From positions 124,001 to 188,000 of the forward strand of contig JANWYD010000007.1 in the NCBI GenBank assembly GCA_025057155.1: a DNA stretch of 64,000 nt, in the 5' to 3' direction. The stretch comes from Chloroflexaceae bacterium. Its GTDB lineage: Bacteria; Chloroflexota; Chloroflexia; Chloroflexales; Chloroflexaceae. Of this stretch, positions 27,146-35,127 are shown piece after piece. Position numbers and translations under genes: made by a program. Every line of letters begins with the position of its first letter. Positions within the stretch are counted from its first letter, which is position 1. The notes below the pieces were generated by a model that was not told where the DNA came from, did no database searches, and saw only the letters and a program-made list of their open reading frames with translations.

Positions 27146-27538
27146 TTAAAAAACCTGTTGCAAACCGATGACCACGAACCCGATAAGCATGTTCACCAGG
27201 CCGATCGCGACCGCGGCAAAAAGTGCCCCCACGATGCCGTCAACCTTCATACCGGGCAGGATCTTATCACCGAGCAGGAGCACGACTACCGCGACGATCA
27301 GACCCAGGAGGCCGCTCCAGATACCCGGGGAAGTGCCCGTAGCGATGAACACGGAGGCCAGCAGGACGTTGATGATGATCGTGAGAATGGCGATGACGAT
27401 CGCTGCCACAATCGCGCCGTCGAACCCGGCGACGGTCAAGCCGACGTTGAGCTTGCTCACGATCCAGATGACCAGAGCACCGAGAAGCGTATTGAGGACG
27501 AGGGATACGATCAGGGCGACGATTGGTAACGTGTCCAT
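27146..27538 (-). CDS. Small four-helix membrane protein (holin-like), block 1
   Basis: A 130-residue, almost wholly hydrophobic protein with four helices in which short polar turns (SKLNVGLTVAGFDGA, TGTSPGI, DKILPGMKVDG) alternate. The pattern resembles the phage-holin-4/YvlD-like family; its relative in block 2 is at 56517-56885, sharing LPG(I/M).V-G and interspersed Asn residues. These proteins occur on ordinary chromosomes and need not be phage genes. R1 copy D lies just upstream. Confidence 0.65.
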   Translation of the reverse strand: MDTLPIVALIVSLVLNTLLGALVIWIVSKLNVGLTVAGFDGAIVAAIVIAILTIIINVLLASVFIATGTSPGIWSGLLGLIVAVVVLLLGDKILPGMKVDGIVGALFAAVAIGLVNMLIGFVVIGLQQVF

Positions 27539-27560
27539 GGATTATTGCTCCTGGTTCATT

Positions 27561-27688
27561 CAGCAGGTTTACTTGCATTTCCGCCCCCCTCCCAACCTCT
27601 CCCCGTTGGGGGAGGCGCCGGAATCCCTCGCCCAGCGGGCGAGGGTTGGGGAGAGGGCGGGGTTACCGAAAAACGTCGTTCACCGACT
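27561..27688. repeat. R1 element, copy D
   Basis: Same orientation as copy A. The left terminus is weak (GCAGGTTTACTTGCATTTCC) and the right end reads ACGTCGTTCACCGACT. Both GC hairpins are present. It separates the holin-like gene from the polytopic hydrolase gene. Confidence 0.75.
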
Positions 27689-27778
27689 ATTCGGCGGTCC
27701 GTCAGGACGCAGCACGCTGCGTCCCCACGGGTCGTTTACAGGCAGCATAGGCCGATCACACCGCAGGGCGGTCACAAC

Positions 27779-29338
27779 TCACGGGTGTGTCCCTTCGATC
27801 AAGCTGATCAAAACCGGATAGACCAGATCAATGCGCTGTTTCGGGTGGTTCGGGTCAATGACATCGTGGTCAAGGTTCAGTTCGGCGGGGAAGGTGTAGG
27901 TGCGGACAGTCGCGCCGTTGCGCGCCCACGACTCGCCAAAGGCCGCAGTGGCGCCATTGCTGATCGCCCCGTCCGCGTCGTTGTTCACCAGCAGGATGTT
28001 CCGAACCTCCGGCGCCTTCCGTGCGGCATTGTCCTGCACGGCGAAGCTCGGACGCAGGAGGGCGCCGACAGCGTGGACGGGGTAGCGGGGGTAGGCGTAG
28101 GGCGGGCCGATGGCCCGCTCGCGCGCTTCGTTGTCCCACCACATGTAGAAGTTCGGGGTCGCCAGAATGGCGCTTGCCGCCGGGCGAATCGAGAAGGGTG
28201 GCAGGCCCGCGATGTGGAATAGCGGCGCGATCAACACCGCCTGCGCCACATCGCCGCGCTGCTGCGCGGCCCAGGCCGCCAGCGTCCCGCCGGCTGAAAG
28301 GCCGGCGACAATCACCTCGGCGCCGAGGCCCTGAGCCAGATCGATGCTCTGGCCGGTGAAGCTGACCAGTTCGTTCGCGGTCAGCCCGGCCAGGTCGTCG
28401 GTCAGGCGGTCGGCGTGGCCATGGCGGGGCAGGCGGGGGATGTAGACGGCATAGCCCCGCGCCGCCAGTTGCTCGGCCAGCGGCACGAACTGGGCCGGAC
28501 AGTTGGTAAAGCCGTGAAAGAAAACCACCACCCGCTCGGCGCGCCGGCCCGGCGTGAAGAGGCGACTTGCGCAATTCGGATTGAGACTGGAGTCGGCCAG
28601 TTCCGCCGCGATCCGCGCCCGGATCGCGGCGACGCTCGTGTTGTAGTCGGTTACCGGCGCCGGGGTGGTGACCAGGTCGCTCACGAAGAGCGGGCGCGTC
28701 CAGACCCAGGCGCCAAGGCTGACGACGACGAGGGCGATCAGGATCAGACCGCTCACCAGGGCCTGGACCAGCGGGCGCCCGCGCAGGAACGCCGCTACAC
28801 GGCGCCCTGCGCTCCGCAGGCGCGGGGTCAGGGCGCGCTCCATCCCCGGCGATAGCGCGATCTGCCCCAGAGCGAGCAGGGCGCCGGTCAGGGCGAGCAG
28901 CGTGACCATGAACCACCCGCTGAAGACCAGCGTCACCAGCGAGATCATCAGGCCGGTTACGACGCGCTGGGCCAGGCTCTCGCCGTAGAACCAGGGGGAC
29001 GCCAGCCCATAGACCAGGTGTGACACCTGGTAGACCAGCAGGTAGCCCAGCAGGGCCGTGAGCGCGCCGGCCATGGCCCCGCGGCCCTCGCTGACACGGC
29101 GCCGGCGGGTGATAAGCAGCCACCAGCTCAACGCCCCCGCTGCGCTTACGGTGAGGAAGACGATCAGGCTGGTGACGGTCAGATCGGCCGCTGGCTTGCC
29201 GCCCTGGAAGAGGCGTGCAACGCCGGCCGCCACTCCGCCGAGGATCAGCCCCGCGATTGCTGTCCAGACGGAAAACGCGGAGATGCGCTGAAAGCCGTTC
29301 GCCGCCACGACGATGTCAGATCCTCGACGCAAGGCCAT
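27779..29338 (-). CDS. Polytopic membrane protein with C-terminal alpha/beta-hydrolase
   Basis: A 519-residue protein. Residues 1-215 hold about six membrane helices; residues 265-519 form an alpha/beta-hydrolase with oxyanion-region HGFTNCPAQF, nucleophile elbow GLSAGG (Ser348), and a late LNLDHDVIDP likely carrying the catalytic His. The hydrolase resembles carboxylesterase/monoglyceride lipase-like enzymes; membrane fusion suggests a lipid or envelope substrate. ATG 29338 follows a GAAGG-containing stretch; upstream frame to 29512 lacks conservation. The gene lies 35 bp after the small FSAEEW-domain gene, likely one operon. Confidence 0.75.
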   Translation of the reverse strand: MALRRGSDIVVAANGFQRISAFSVWTAIAGLILGGVAAGVARLFQGGKPAADLTVTSLIVFLTVSAAGALSWWLLITRRRRVSEGRGAMAGALTALLGYLLVYQVSHLVYGLASPWFYGESLAQRVVTGLMISLVTLVFSGWFMVTLLALTGALLALGQIALSPGMERALTPRLRSAGRRVAAFLRGRPLVQALVSGLILIALVVVSLGAWVWTRPLFVSDLVTTPAPVTDYNTSVAAIRARIAAELADSSLNPNCASRLFTPGRRAERVVVFFHGFTNCPAQFVPLAEQLAARGYAVYIPRLPRHGHADRLTDDLAGLTANELVSFTGQSIDLAQGLGAEVIVAGLSAGGTLAAWAAQQRGDVAQAVLIAPLFHIAGLPPFSIRPAASAILATPNFYMWWDNEARERAIGPPYAYPRYPVHAVGALLRPSFAVQDNAARKAPEVRNILLVNNDADGAISNGATAAFGESWARNGATVRTYTFPAELNLDHDVIDPNHPKQRIDLVYPVLISLIEGTHP

Positions 29339-29373
29339 ACCCTCTGGACCTTCTTCACCTGATAGTATGCCGA

Positions 29374-29850
29374 TCAGGCCGTGACGTTGAGCACCCTGGC
29401 GAGATCGGCGAGAGCAGACTGCTCTTCGGCGCTCACCGGCGTACCGCCCATCCCCAGAAACCCGCCTTCCGTGTTGGCCTCGGCCACCTTTACCGCCGCC
29501 TGGTACAGCCACTGGCGAAAGGCCGACGCCTCGCCGGGCGCCTTGCTGTCAACCAGCGCCAATGCAGAGCCAAGCTCGGACAAGATCGCGTCGTTCGACT
29601 TCGGGGCGCTCGGTCCCTCACTGGAAGAGGCCGGCTTCTGCTCCTGCATATCGGCCATCAGATCCTTGATGATCTGCAGGCCCCCGGCGCTTTCCGCCTC
29701 GCCTTTCAGGCTGCCGAGGACAGCGAACGCCTCTTTGATGTTTCCGATCAGACCACCCTTCGATGCCTTGCCAACGTACTCCGCGACCAGCATCGGCAGC
29801 TTCGCAACCTGCTGCCATTCCTCCGCGCTGAAACTCGCCTTGCCTGTCAT
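29374..29850 (-). CDS. FSAEEW-domain protein, block 1
   Basis: A 158-residue soluble helical protein of unrecognised family. It begins MTGKASFSAEEWQQVAKLPMLVAEYV and ends AVKVAEANTEGGFLGMGG..VSAEEQSAL. The C-terminal half of the protein at 57784-58752 has the same start (FSAQEWAQVRNGPM) and end (EGGFLGIGG..VTPEEQAAI), so the two are paralogous domains. No enzymatic motif is visible. It precedes the polytopic hydrolase gene by 35 bp. Confidence 0.65.
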   Translation of the reverse strand: MTGKASFSAEEWQQVAKLPMLVAEYVGKASKGGLIGNIKEAFAVLGSLKGEAESAGGLQIIKDLMADMQEQKPASSSEGPSAPKSNDAILSELGSALALVDSKAPGEASAFRQWLYQAAVKVAEANTEGGFLGMGGTPVSAEEQSALADLARVLNVTA

Positions 29851-29980
29851 CCTGTTTACCTCCTTCTGCCTGGTGCAGTGCACCCTATTGAACACCGCCC
29901 TATCGACGGCTCAGGAAGAGCGTACTCCGGCGCCCTGTCAAAAACCTGTCAGATAGCATTTACATTTACCAAACCTTCGG

Positions 29981-30056
29981 CGCCGCGGAGGGCGCCGAGA
30001 AGCGCAGAGATCTTCAACAAGCCTGGCTTCCTCGATCCTCCGCGCACTCTGCGGTA
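29981..30056. repeat. R7 repeat (CCGCGGAGGGCGC..CTCTGCGGTAA), copy 1
   Basis: Inverted ends CGCCGCGGAGGGCGCCGAG and CTCCGCGCACTCTGCGGTAA. Copy 2 is at 38008-38063 with CGCCGCGGAGGGCGCGGAG and GCGCCCTCCGCGGTAA. Confidence 0.65.
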
Positions 30057-30099
30057 AGCCTGACCGGGTATGTCAGACCAGATTCGTCTTGAGTCAGTG

Positions 30100-30172
30100 C
30101 GTGCGCATAATCGCCAGATCTCATTGGAAGGCCATATACGGCAATCCGAAATCCGAAATCCAAAATCCAAAC
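30100..30172. repeat. R8 repeat (TTTTGGATT plus flank), copy 1
   Basis: A run of ATCCGAAATCC/AAAATCC units with an adjoining segment (GATCTCATTGG..CCATATACGG). On the complementary strand it matches 63252-63336, including GATCTGGCGAT and GCGCA. Confidence 0.7.
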
Positions 30173-30182
30173 TGGCATCGCC

Positions 30183-30887
30183 CTATGCGCTCCGGGCGCG
30201 CGCCGTACCACGGAGTGGGCGTTGCGCCACCGGCTCAGTCTCGGCAATCAGCCGCGGCGCCAGGTTGCGGGCATAGGCCACAGCGACAGCCTGGGATCGG
30301 CTCTGCACCCCGAGCTTGGCGAAGATCTGGCCGCAGTGGAACTTGACCGTCGCGCGGCTCACGCACAGGCGCGCCCCGATCTCATCGTTGGAAAGTCCAT
30401 GCGCCAGCAGGGCCAGCACCTCGCGCTCCCGCCGCGTGAGCGTTTCAACCCCCAGGTCGCGTGACTGCGCCGAGAAGGTGATGCCCAGGACCTCAGGGGC
30501 GAAGACCTGCTGGCCGGCGGCGATGCTGCGCAGGGCCTGGGCCAGGGCCAGCGGCCTGGTATTCTTGAGCAGATAGCCCCGCGCGCCGGCCCTGAGCGCC
30601 TCCCGCACCCGTTCGGCATCGGCCTCCAGGGTAAACACGACCAGGGGGATGCACAGCGCCTCGAGCAGCCGACGAAGCGCCGCGGGCCACTCCGGCCCGA
30701 GCGCGTCAATCTCGACGAGCGCGACGGTCGCCGCGCGCGCCGGGCCGAGCCGGAGCGCGTCATGGAGGTCAAAAGCCTCGCCGACCAGTTGCAGGTCGGG
30801 AAAGGCGGCGAGCAACTGGCGCACGCCGGCGTGGACAAGCAGTAGCGGGTCAATCGTCAGGATGCGAATGGTTATTGGCTCAGCCAT
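30183..30887 (-). CDS. NarL/LuxR-type response regulator with atypical receiver
   Basis: A 234-residue DNA-binding regulator with a receiver-like domain (1-120) and a C-terminal LuxR helix-turn-helix at about 149-205 (LTRREREVLALLAHGLSNDEIGA in parts, VSRATVKFHCGQIFAKL). The receiver is odd: where a phosphorylatable Asp is expected, the strand reads ALVEIDALGP, placing Glu59 at that position. The acidic pair at the N-terminus is reduced to Asp13. It may be active without phosphorylation. A degenerate sensor kinase lies at 42667-43839, but no adjacent kinase exists. Confidence 0.82.
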   Translation of the reverse strand: MAEPITIRILTIDPLLLVHAGVRQLLAAFPDLQLVGEAFDLHDALRLGPARAATVALVEIDALGPEWPAALRRLLEALCIPLVVFTLEADAERVREALRAGARGYLLKNTRPLALAQALRSIAAGQQVFAPEVLGITFSAQSRDLGVETLTRREREVLALLAHGLSNDEIGARLCVSRATVKFHCGQIFAKLGVQSRSQAVAVAYARNLAPRLIAETEPVAQRPLRGTARARSA

Positions 30888-30930
30888 GGCTATTCCTGGG
30901 GCCTCAAGCTATACGACATGTGAGGCGTGT

Positions 30931-31023
30931 GGTCCTCACCCTCCCCCCAACCCCCTCCCTCTCCACCTGCAGTGGAGAGGGAGGGGGCGTCGAGCGCAGC
31001 GAGGCGGAGGAGGGTGAGGAACC
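30931..31023. repeat. R2 palindromic element, long form
   Basis: GGTCCTCACCCTCCC at the left and GGAGGGTGAGGAACC at the right enclose a CCTCCCTCTCCACCTGCAGTGG-type hairpin and the GAGCGCAGCGAGGCGG core. It lies between two oppositely read regulators. Confidence 0.8.
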
Positions 31024-31099
31024 CGGCTTTCTCTATATCCCTAACCGTGGGAGGGTTCGTTTCGCCAGGCTCGCTCTGTGCTCCATCCCTCAGCGCGTC

Positions 31100-31306
31100 T
31101 CAGATATGACAGGCGCCTGCGTCGCGACAAGGCGGCGCAGGCCGAAGGCCCCCAGGGGCGCCGAGCAGGGCCGAGCCGGCGACCACCAGGGGCCAGGCGC
31201 CACCGCTGGTGTTGGGCAGGTTCCTGGGAACCACAACCATGAGCGCAGGCAGCGCGAGCAGGACAACGGCGAAGGCCAGCACCCCGGCGAGACGGATCAC
31301 GCTCAT
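31100..31306 (-). CDS. Micropeptide with LPxTG-like sorting signal
   Basis: A possible 68-residue exported peptide. Residues 1-27 form a signal/membrane helix (SVIRLAGVLAFAVVLLALPA), and residues 30-34 read LPNTS, followed by a second hydrophobic stretch (AWPLVVAGSALLGAPGGL) and an Arg, the order of a sortase sorting signal. The AGGTG purine run 9 nt before the ATG is a weak ribosome-binding site. No sortase is in the window. The tail is Pro/Cys-rich and unlike a normal sorting tail, so it may be a decaying or spurious gene. Confidence 0.4.
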   Translation of the reverse strand: MSVIRLAGVLAFAVVLLALPALMVVVPRNLPNTSGGAWPLVVAGSALLGAPGGLRPAPPCRDAGACHI

Positions 31307-31478
31307 TGTCTTGCACCTCTGGTGTCGGCGCGGCTTGTCGCCGCGTGCCACGCTATCTTGCGCGGCTCCAGACCGCGCCCCCGACCACCCAGGGCTGTTG
31401 CTGCGTCCCCGGGTCAGGCTCCAGCCTCCGCCGCGGGAGGAATACTTTGCGAAAGCGGCAACAGGATACTCCCTCACC

Positions 31479-31507
31479 TTGTCAGAATCTTGTCAAAGGC
31501 GTATCAT
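31479..31507 (+). promoter_or_regulatory. Promoter of the AfsR-type gene, near-leaderless
   Basis: TTGTCA (31479-31484), 17-bp spacer, TATCAT (31502-31507). The start of transcription near 31514 is only about 3 nt from ATG 31517. A second TTGTCA at 31490-31495 makes a direct repeat that could be a regulator site. Confidence 0.55.
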
Positions 31508-31516
31508 GGCTCTGGT

Positions 31517-34500
31517 ATGACAACCTTGACCCTCAAGCTGATTGGTGCCATCGCCGTTGAGCTTGACGGCCAGCCGCTGCGCTTTTCACGCCGGGCCAGC
31601 CTGGCGCTCCTGATCTACCTGGCCTGCGCGGGGCGCTCGCAGGCCCGCGCCACCCTCGCCACGCTGATCGCCAGCGAGAGCGATGAGCCGAAGGCGGCCA
31701 TGGCCCTCAGCAACGCGCTGCGCGATCTGCGGGCCGTGCTCGGCGATGACCTCCAGGCCGACAAGCAGACGGTCACGCTTGCCCCGACCCTCACCATCGC
31801 CCTCGACGTGGCCGACTTCGAGGCCGCGGCCCGCCTGGCGCTCCAGCGGGATGATCTGGAGGCCCTGCGCGCCGCTGCCGCCACCTACAGCGGTGAGTTC
31901 GCCCGTGGCTTCCACCTCCGCGATGCGCCCGCCTTCGATGACTGGTTGCACTACGAGCGCGAGCGGCTGCGCGACCAGTACGTGGCCGTGCTGGAGCGAC
32001 TGGCCGGCGCCGAGGAGCGGGCCGGCGATCTGCGGGCCGCAATTGCGACCACGCGCCGCCTGCTTGCTGAGGAGCCATGGCGTGAGGAAGCCCACCGTGG
32101 CCTGATGCGCCTGCTGGCCCGCGATGGCCAGCGCGCCGCCGCGCTGCACCAGTTCGCCCGGTGTCGCGATCTCCTCCAGCGCGAGTTCGGCGTCGAGCCG
32201 CAACTCGAGACCCTCCGCCTCTATGAACAGCTTCAGGCCGGGCCGCTCGCCCCGCCCCACAATCTGCCGGCGCGCGCCACGGCCTTTGTTGATCGCCCGG
32301 CTGAACGCGCCCTGCTCACCACCCAGTTGCTGCAGCCCGATTGCCGCCTGGTCACCATCACCGGCATCGGCGGCGCGGGCAAGACGCGCCTCGCCCTCGA
32401 GCTTGCCGCGGCCTTTACCCGGCCCGCCCTGCCCGACGAGCTTGCCTTTCCCGATGGGGTTTTCCTGGTCACCTGCGATGAAGCCGACCGGTCCAGCCCT
32501 GGTGAGGTACGCCAGCTCGCGCAGACGGTCCTGCGCAGCCTCAAGCTCATGGTCGAGCCGGGCGCCGATCCGCAAGCGGTTCTGCTGGGCTGGTTGGCCG
32601 CGCGCCGGCTGTTGCTGATCATTGACAACGCCGAGGTGGAACCTGCGGTGGCCCCGCTGGTCAGCGCGATCCTCGCCGCCGCGCCCGAAGTGCGCCTGCT
32701 GGTGACCTCGCGGGTGCGGCTGCGGCTCGCGGCGGAGTGGGTCTTCGATCTGGGCGGCCTCAGCCTGCCCGCCGGCCCCGAGGATCTGCCGGGCAGCGCC
32801 GCGGGCCAGCTCTTCCTGGAACGGGCGCGGGCGGTGCGCCTCCAGCACCCGCCGGGCCTCGACGACTACCCGCATATCGTCCGCATCTGCCAACTGGTCA
32901 ACGGGCTGCCGCTGGCCATCGTGCTCGCCGCCGGGCGGCTGCGGGCCCTCGACTGCGCCGCAATCGCCGATGAACTTGCCTGTAGTCTCGACCTGCTGGT
33001 CAGCGACGAGACCGACCTGCCGGTACGGCAGCGCCGCCTCGACGCCGTGATCCGCTGGTCCTGCGCGCGGCTCAGCCCCGAAGAGGCCATGGTCCTGCGG
33101 CGCCTGGCCATCTTCCCCGGAGCCTTTGATCGCCCGGCGGCCCGGGCGGTGGGCGGCTGCACGCCTCAGGTGCTGGAAATGCTGCTTGACTACGGGTTGC
33201 TCAGCCGCGCCGGTGAGCGCGCCTACAGCCTGCATCCGCTGGTGCGGCGCATCGCCGCCGAGGAACTGGCGCAACTTCCCGATGAACAGGCCCAGGCCGA
33301 ACTGCGCCACGCCGGCCATTTCATCCGCCTGGTTGCCACGGTGGACGAACAAGTTGCCCGTAACGCGAACGCGATCTACGACCTGATAGACCACTGGAGC
33401 GATCTGAACCTCGCCTGGGGCTGGGCCGTCGCCCGGCGCAATCGCGAGTACATCGTGCGGCTGCGCCCTGGTATGGTCCAGGTGTGGTACGCCCTCGGCC
33501 TCTTTCAGGAAGGCGCCGCGCAGTGCCAGCGGGCGGTAGCGGCCCTGGGCGGGAGCGGCGCGCCGCACACGGTGAGCCGCGCAAATGGGTTGGAGATCAT
33601 CGAACTGCTGCTGGCCGCAGCCCGGCTCCTTGTGCACCGGGGTGACGCCCCTCAGGCGCGCGCGGCCATGGAACAGGCCCGCGCCTTCGCCCCCGCCGAC
33701 GACGACACGCTCTCGGCGCGCATTGACCAGCTCGAGGGCACCCAGTTTTACGTCCAGACTCGCTATCGGGCCGCTCGCCCGCTCCTGGAGCGCGCCCTGG
33801 CCGCTGCGATTCGCCGTGAGGACCGGCAGGGCGAACTGGAGAACCGGAGCCTGCTCGCCCGCCTGGCCTGGCGGCATGGCGATCTCGCGTTGATGCGCGC
33901 AACGGTCGCGGCCGCCAGTCAACGCTTCGACGACCGCGAGCCCTCCCTCGACCTGATCCTGCTCTGGTACGCCGAGGCCCATCTCGCGGTAGAGATCGGC
34001 GATCTGACCTCGGCCCGGGCACTGCTTGAGCGACGCTCCGTTCGTTCGCAAGCGCCCGAGCATTTCCAGTTGCGCTTCTGGCACTGGTCGCTTCAGATCG
34101 CGGTTGCTACGGCTGAAGGGCGCCTGGCGGCTGCCGAGGAGCAGATGCGCCATGCCGCTGGCTATGCCGGTGAGACGGTCCACGGCTTCATCAGCGTCCA
34201 TCTTACGGCCATGCTGGGCAACGCCTTGCTCGCCCAGGGCACGATCGAGGAGGCCGATGCGATCTACGCGCACGCGCTACATGGCGCAATGCGTCTGGAT
34301 ATGCCGCACCCGCACTGTTCGGCGCTGCTTGGCCGCGCCCGCGCTGCTGAACTGCGCGGCGACGTAGCCCGCGCCCACGCCCTCGCCGGCGAGGCGCTGC
34401 GGATCGCCGGCGACGAGGGCTATCAACGCCTCCAGCGCAAGGCGTACCTGCTGCTGGGGCGCGGCCTGGCGGGCCTCGGGCGCTATGCCGAGGCCGCGGC

Positions 34501-34876
34501 AGCCTTCGCCAAGGCACGGGCCGCCGACGAGGCCGTGGGCCACTCCGTGCAGGCCGCCGAGGCCGCCACTGCCGAGGCCCAGGCGCTGTACCTGCAGGGC
34601 GAACCGCGTGCGGCCCGGAGGCGCCTGGAACCCTGCCTGCCGTTGCTGCTCAGTGGGCAGCTTATCGGCGCCGAAGAGCCGGTGCGCGCGCTGCGCGCCG
34701 CCGCCGAGGTGCTGGGGGCGGCGGACGACCCCCGTGGCGCGCAACTCCACGCCCGGGCGCGCGCCGAGCTCGAGCGGCGCGCCGCCCTATTGCGGCCCGA
34801 GCGCCGCGACGCCTTTCTGCGTGCCATCCCCGCCCACTGCGGTCTGCTGGGCACCGGTGAGCCGGTCGCCGGGTAA
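31517..34876 (+). CDS. AfsR/SARP-like regulator: BTAD, NB-ARC-like ATPase, TPR-type repeats
   Basis: A 1119-residue signalling regulator. Residues 1-95 form a winged-helix DNA-binding domain, 95-245 a BTAD domain (FDDWLHYERERLRDQY, EEPWREEAHRGLMRLLA, QLETLRLYEQL), 260-600 a STAND-type ATPase with P-loop TGIGGAGKTRLALE, LLIIDNAE and LLVTSRVRL, and 640-1119 helical TPR-like repeats. Such proteins switch on ATP-driven oligomerisation in response to a ligand at the repeats; the ligand and targets are unknown. Its promoter is at 31479-31507. The frame upstream to 30875 is repeat DNA and not coding. Confidence 0.88.
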   Translation: MTTLTLKLIGAIAVELDGQPLRFSRRASLALLIYLACAGRSQARATLATLIASESDEPKAAMALSNALRDLRAVLGDDLQADKQTVTLAPTLTIALDVADFEAAARLALQRDDLEALRAAAATYSGEFARGFHLRDAPAFDDWLHYERERLRDQYVAVLERLAGAEERAGDLRAAIATTRRLLAEEPWREEAHRGLMRLLARDGQRAAALHQFARCRDLLQREFGVEPQLETLRLYEQLQAGPLAPPHNLPARATAFVDRPAERALLTTQLLQPDCRLVTITGIGGAGKTRLALELAAAFTRPALPDELAFPDGVFLVTCDEADRSSPGEVRQLAQTVLRSLKLMVEPGADPQAVLLGWLAARRLLLIIDNAEVEPAVAPLVSAILAAAPEVRLLVTSRVRLRLAAEWVFDLGGLSLPAGPEDLPGSAAGQLFLERARAVRLQHPPGLDDYPHIVRICQLVNGLPLAIVLAAGRLRALDCAAIADELACSLDLLVSDETDLPVRQRRLDAVIRWSCARLSPEEAMVLRRLAIFPGAFDRPAARAVGGCTPQVLEMLLDYGLLSRAGERAYSLHPLVRRIAAEELAQLPDEQAQAELRHAGHFIRLVATVDEQVARNANAIYDLIDHWSDLNLAWGWAVARRNREYIVRLRPGMVQVWYALGLFQEGAAQCQRAVAALGGSGAPHTVSRANGLEIIELLLAAARLLVHRGDAPQARAAMEQARAFAPADDDTLSARIDQLEGTQFYVQTRYRAARPLLERALAAAIRREDRQGELENRSLLARLAWRHGDLALMRATVAAASQRFDDREPSLDLILLWYAEAHLAVEIGDLTSARALLERRSVRSQAPEHFQLRFWHWSLQIAVATAEGRLAAAEEQMRHAAGYAGETVHGFISVHLTAMLGNALLAQGTIEEADAIYAHALHGAMRLDMPHPHCSALLGRARAAELRGDVARAHALAGEALRIAGDEGYQRLQRKAYLLLGRGLAGLGRYAEAAAAFAKARAADEAVGHSVQAAEAATAEAQALYLQGEPRAARRRLEPCLPLLLSGQLIGAEEPVRALRAAAEVLGAADDPRGAQLHARARAELERRAALLRPERRDAFLRAIPAHCGLLGTGEPVAG

Positions 34877-35127
34877 TGCCCGGCAAGCCGTCGTGTAGAG
34901 GTGTGGAGGTGTAGAGCTGTAAGGTGTGAAGATGTGCAGCAGATAGTCACGCCCCAGCCCGAAGATGACAGCCCTCGCCCTTCTACGCATCAGAGTGGCG
35001 CTCCTCACCCTCCCCCGCCTCGCTACGCTCGGCGCCCCCTCCCTCTCCACCTGCAGTGGAGAGGGAGGGGGCCAGGGGAGGGTGAGGACAACCACACCGT
35101 AGCCGCCCATACGCCGCGCGCAACGGT
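34877..35127. other. Intergenic region with an inverted R2 element
   Basis: About 90 of its 251 bases are the R2 copy at 35001-35090. No gene was seen, and no clear ribosome-binding site precedes ATG 35128. Confidence 0.5.
35001..35090. repeat. R2 palindromic element, long form, inverted
   Basis: The same element as 30931-31023 in opposite orientation, including CTCTCCACCTGCAGTGGAGAG at its centre. The two copies bracket the AfsR-type gene and its upstream region. Confidence 0.8.

Larger units (their letters stand above)
29851..30182. other. Gene-free region with R7 and R8 repeats
   Basis: R7 (29981-30056) and R8 (30100-30172) fill most of it. No gene is supported. Confidence 0.55.

Noticed and set aside
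27146-27538. Prophage remnant because of a holin-like protein
   Set aside because: No other phage gene nearby; members of this family are common on normal chromosomes.
29871-29945. TTGACA as the -35 box of the gene at 29374-29850
   Set aside because: A TTGACA exists on the minus strand, but no -10 box occurs at 16-18 bp.
30875-31516. 214-residue N-terminal extension of the AfsR-type regulator
   Set aside because: It crosses R2 and the promoter; the winged helix begins at ATG 31517.
31586-34273. 895-residue minus-strand open frame
   Set aside because: Complement of the AfsR-type regulator with no family signature.
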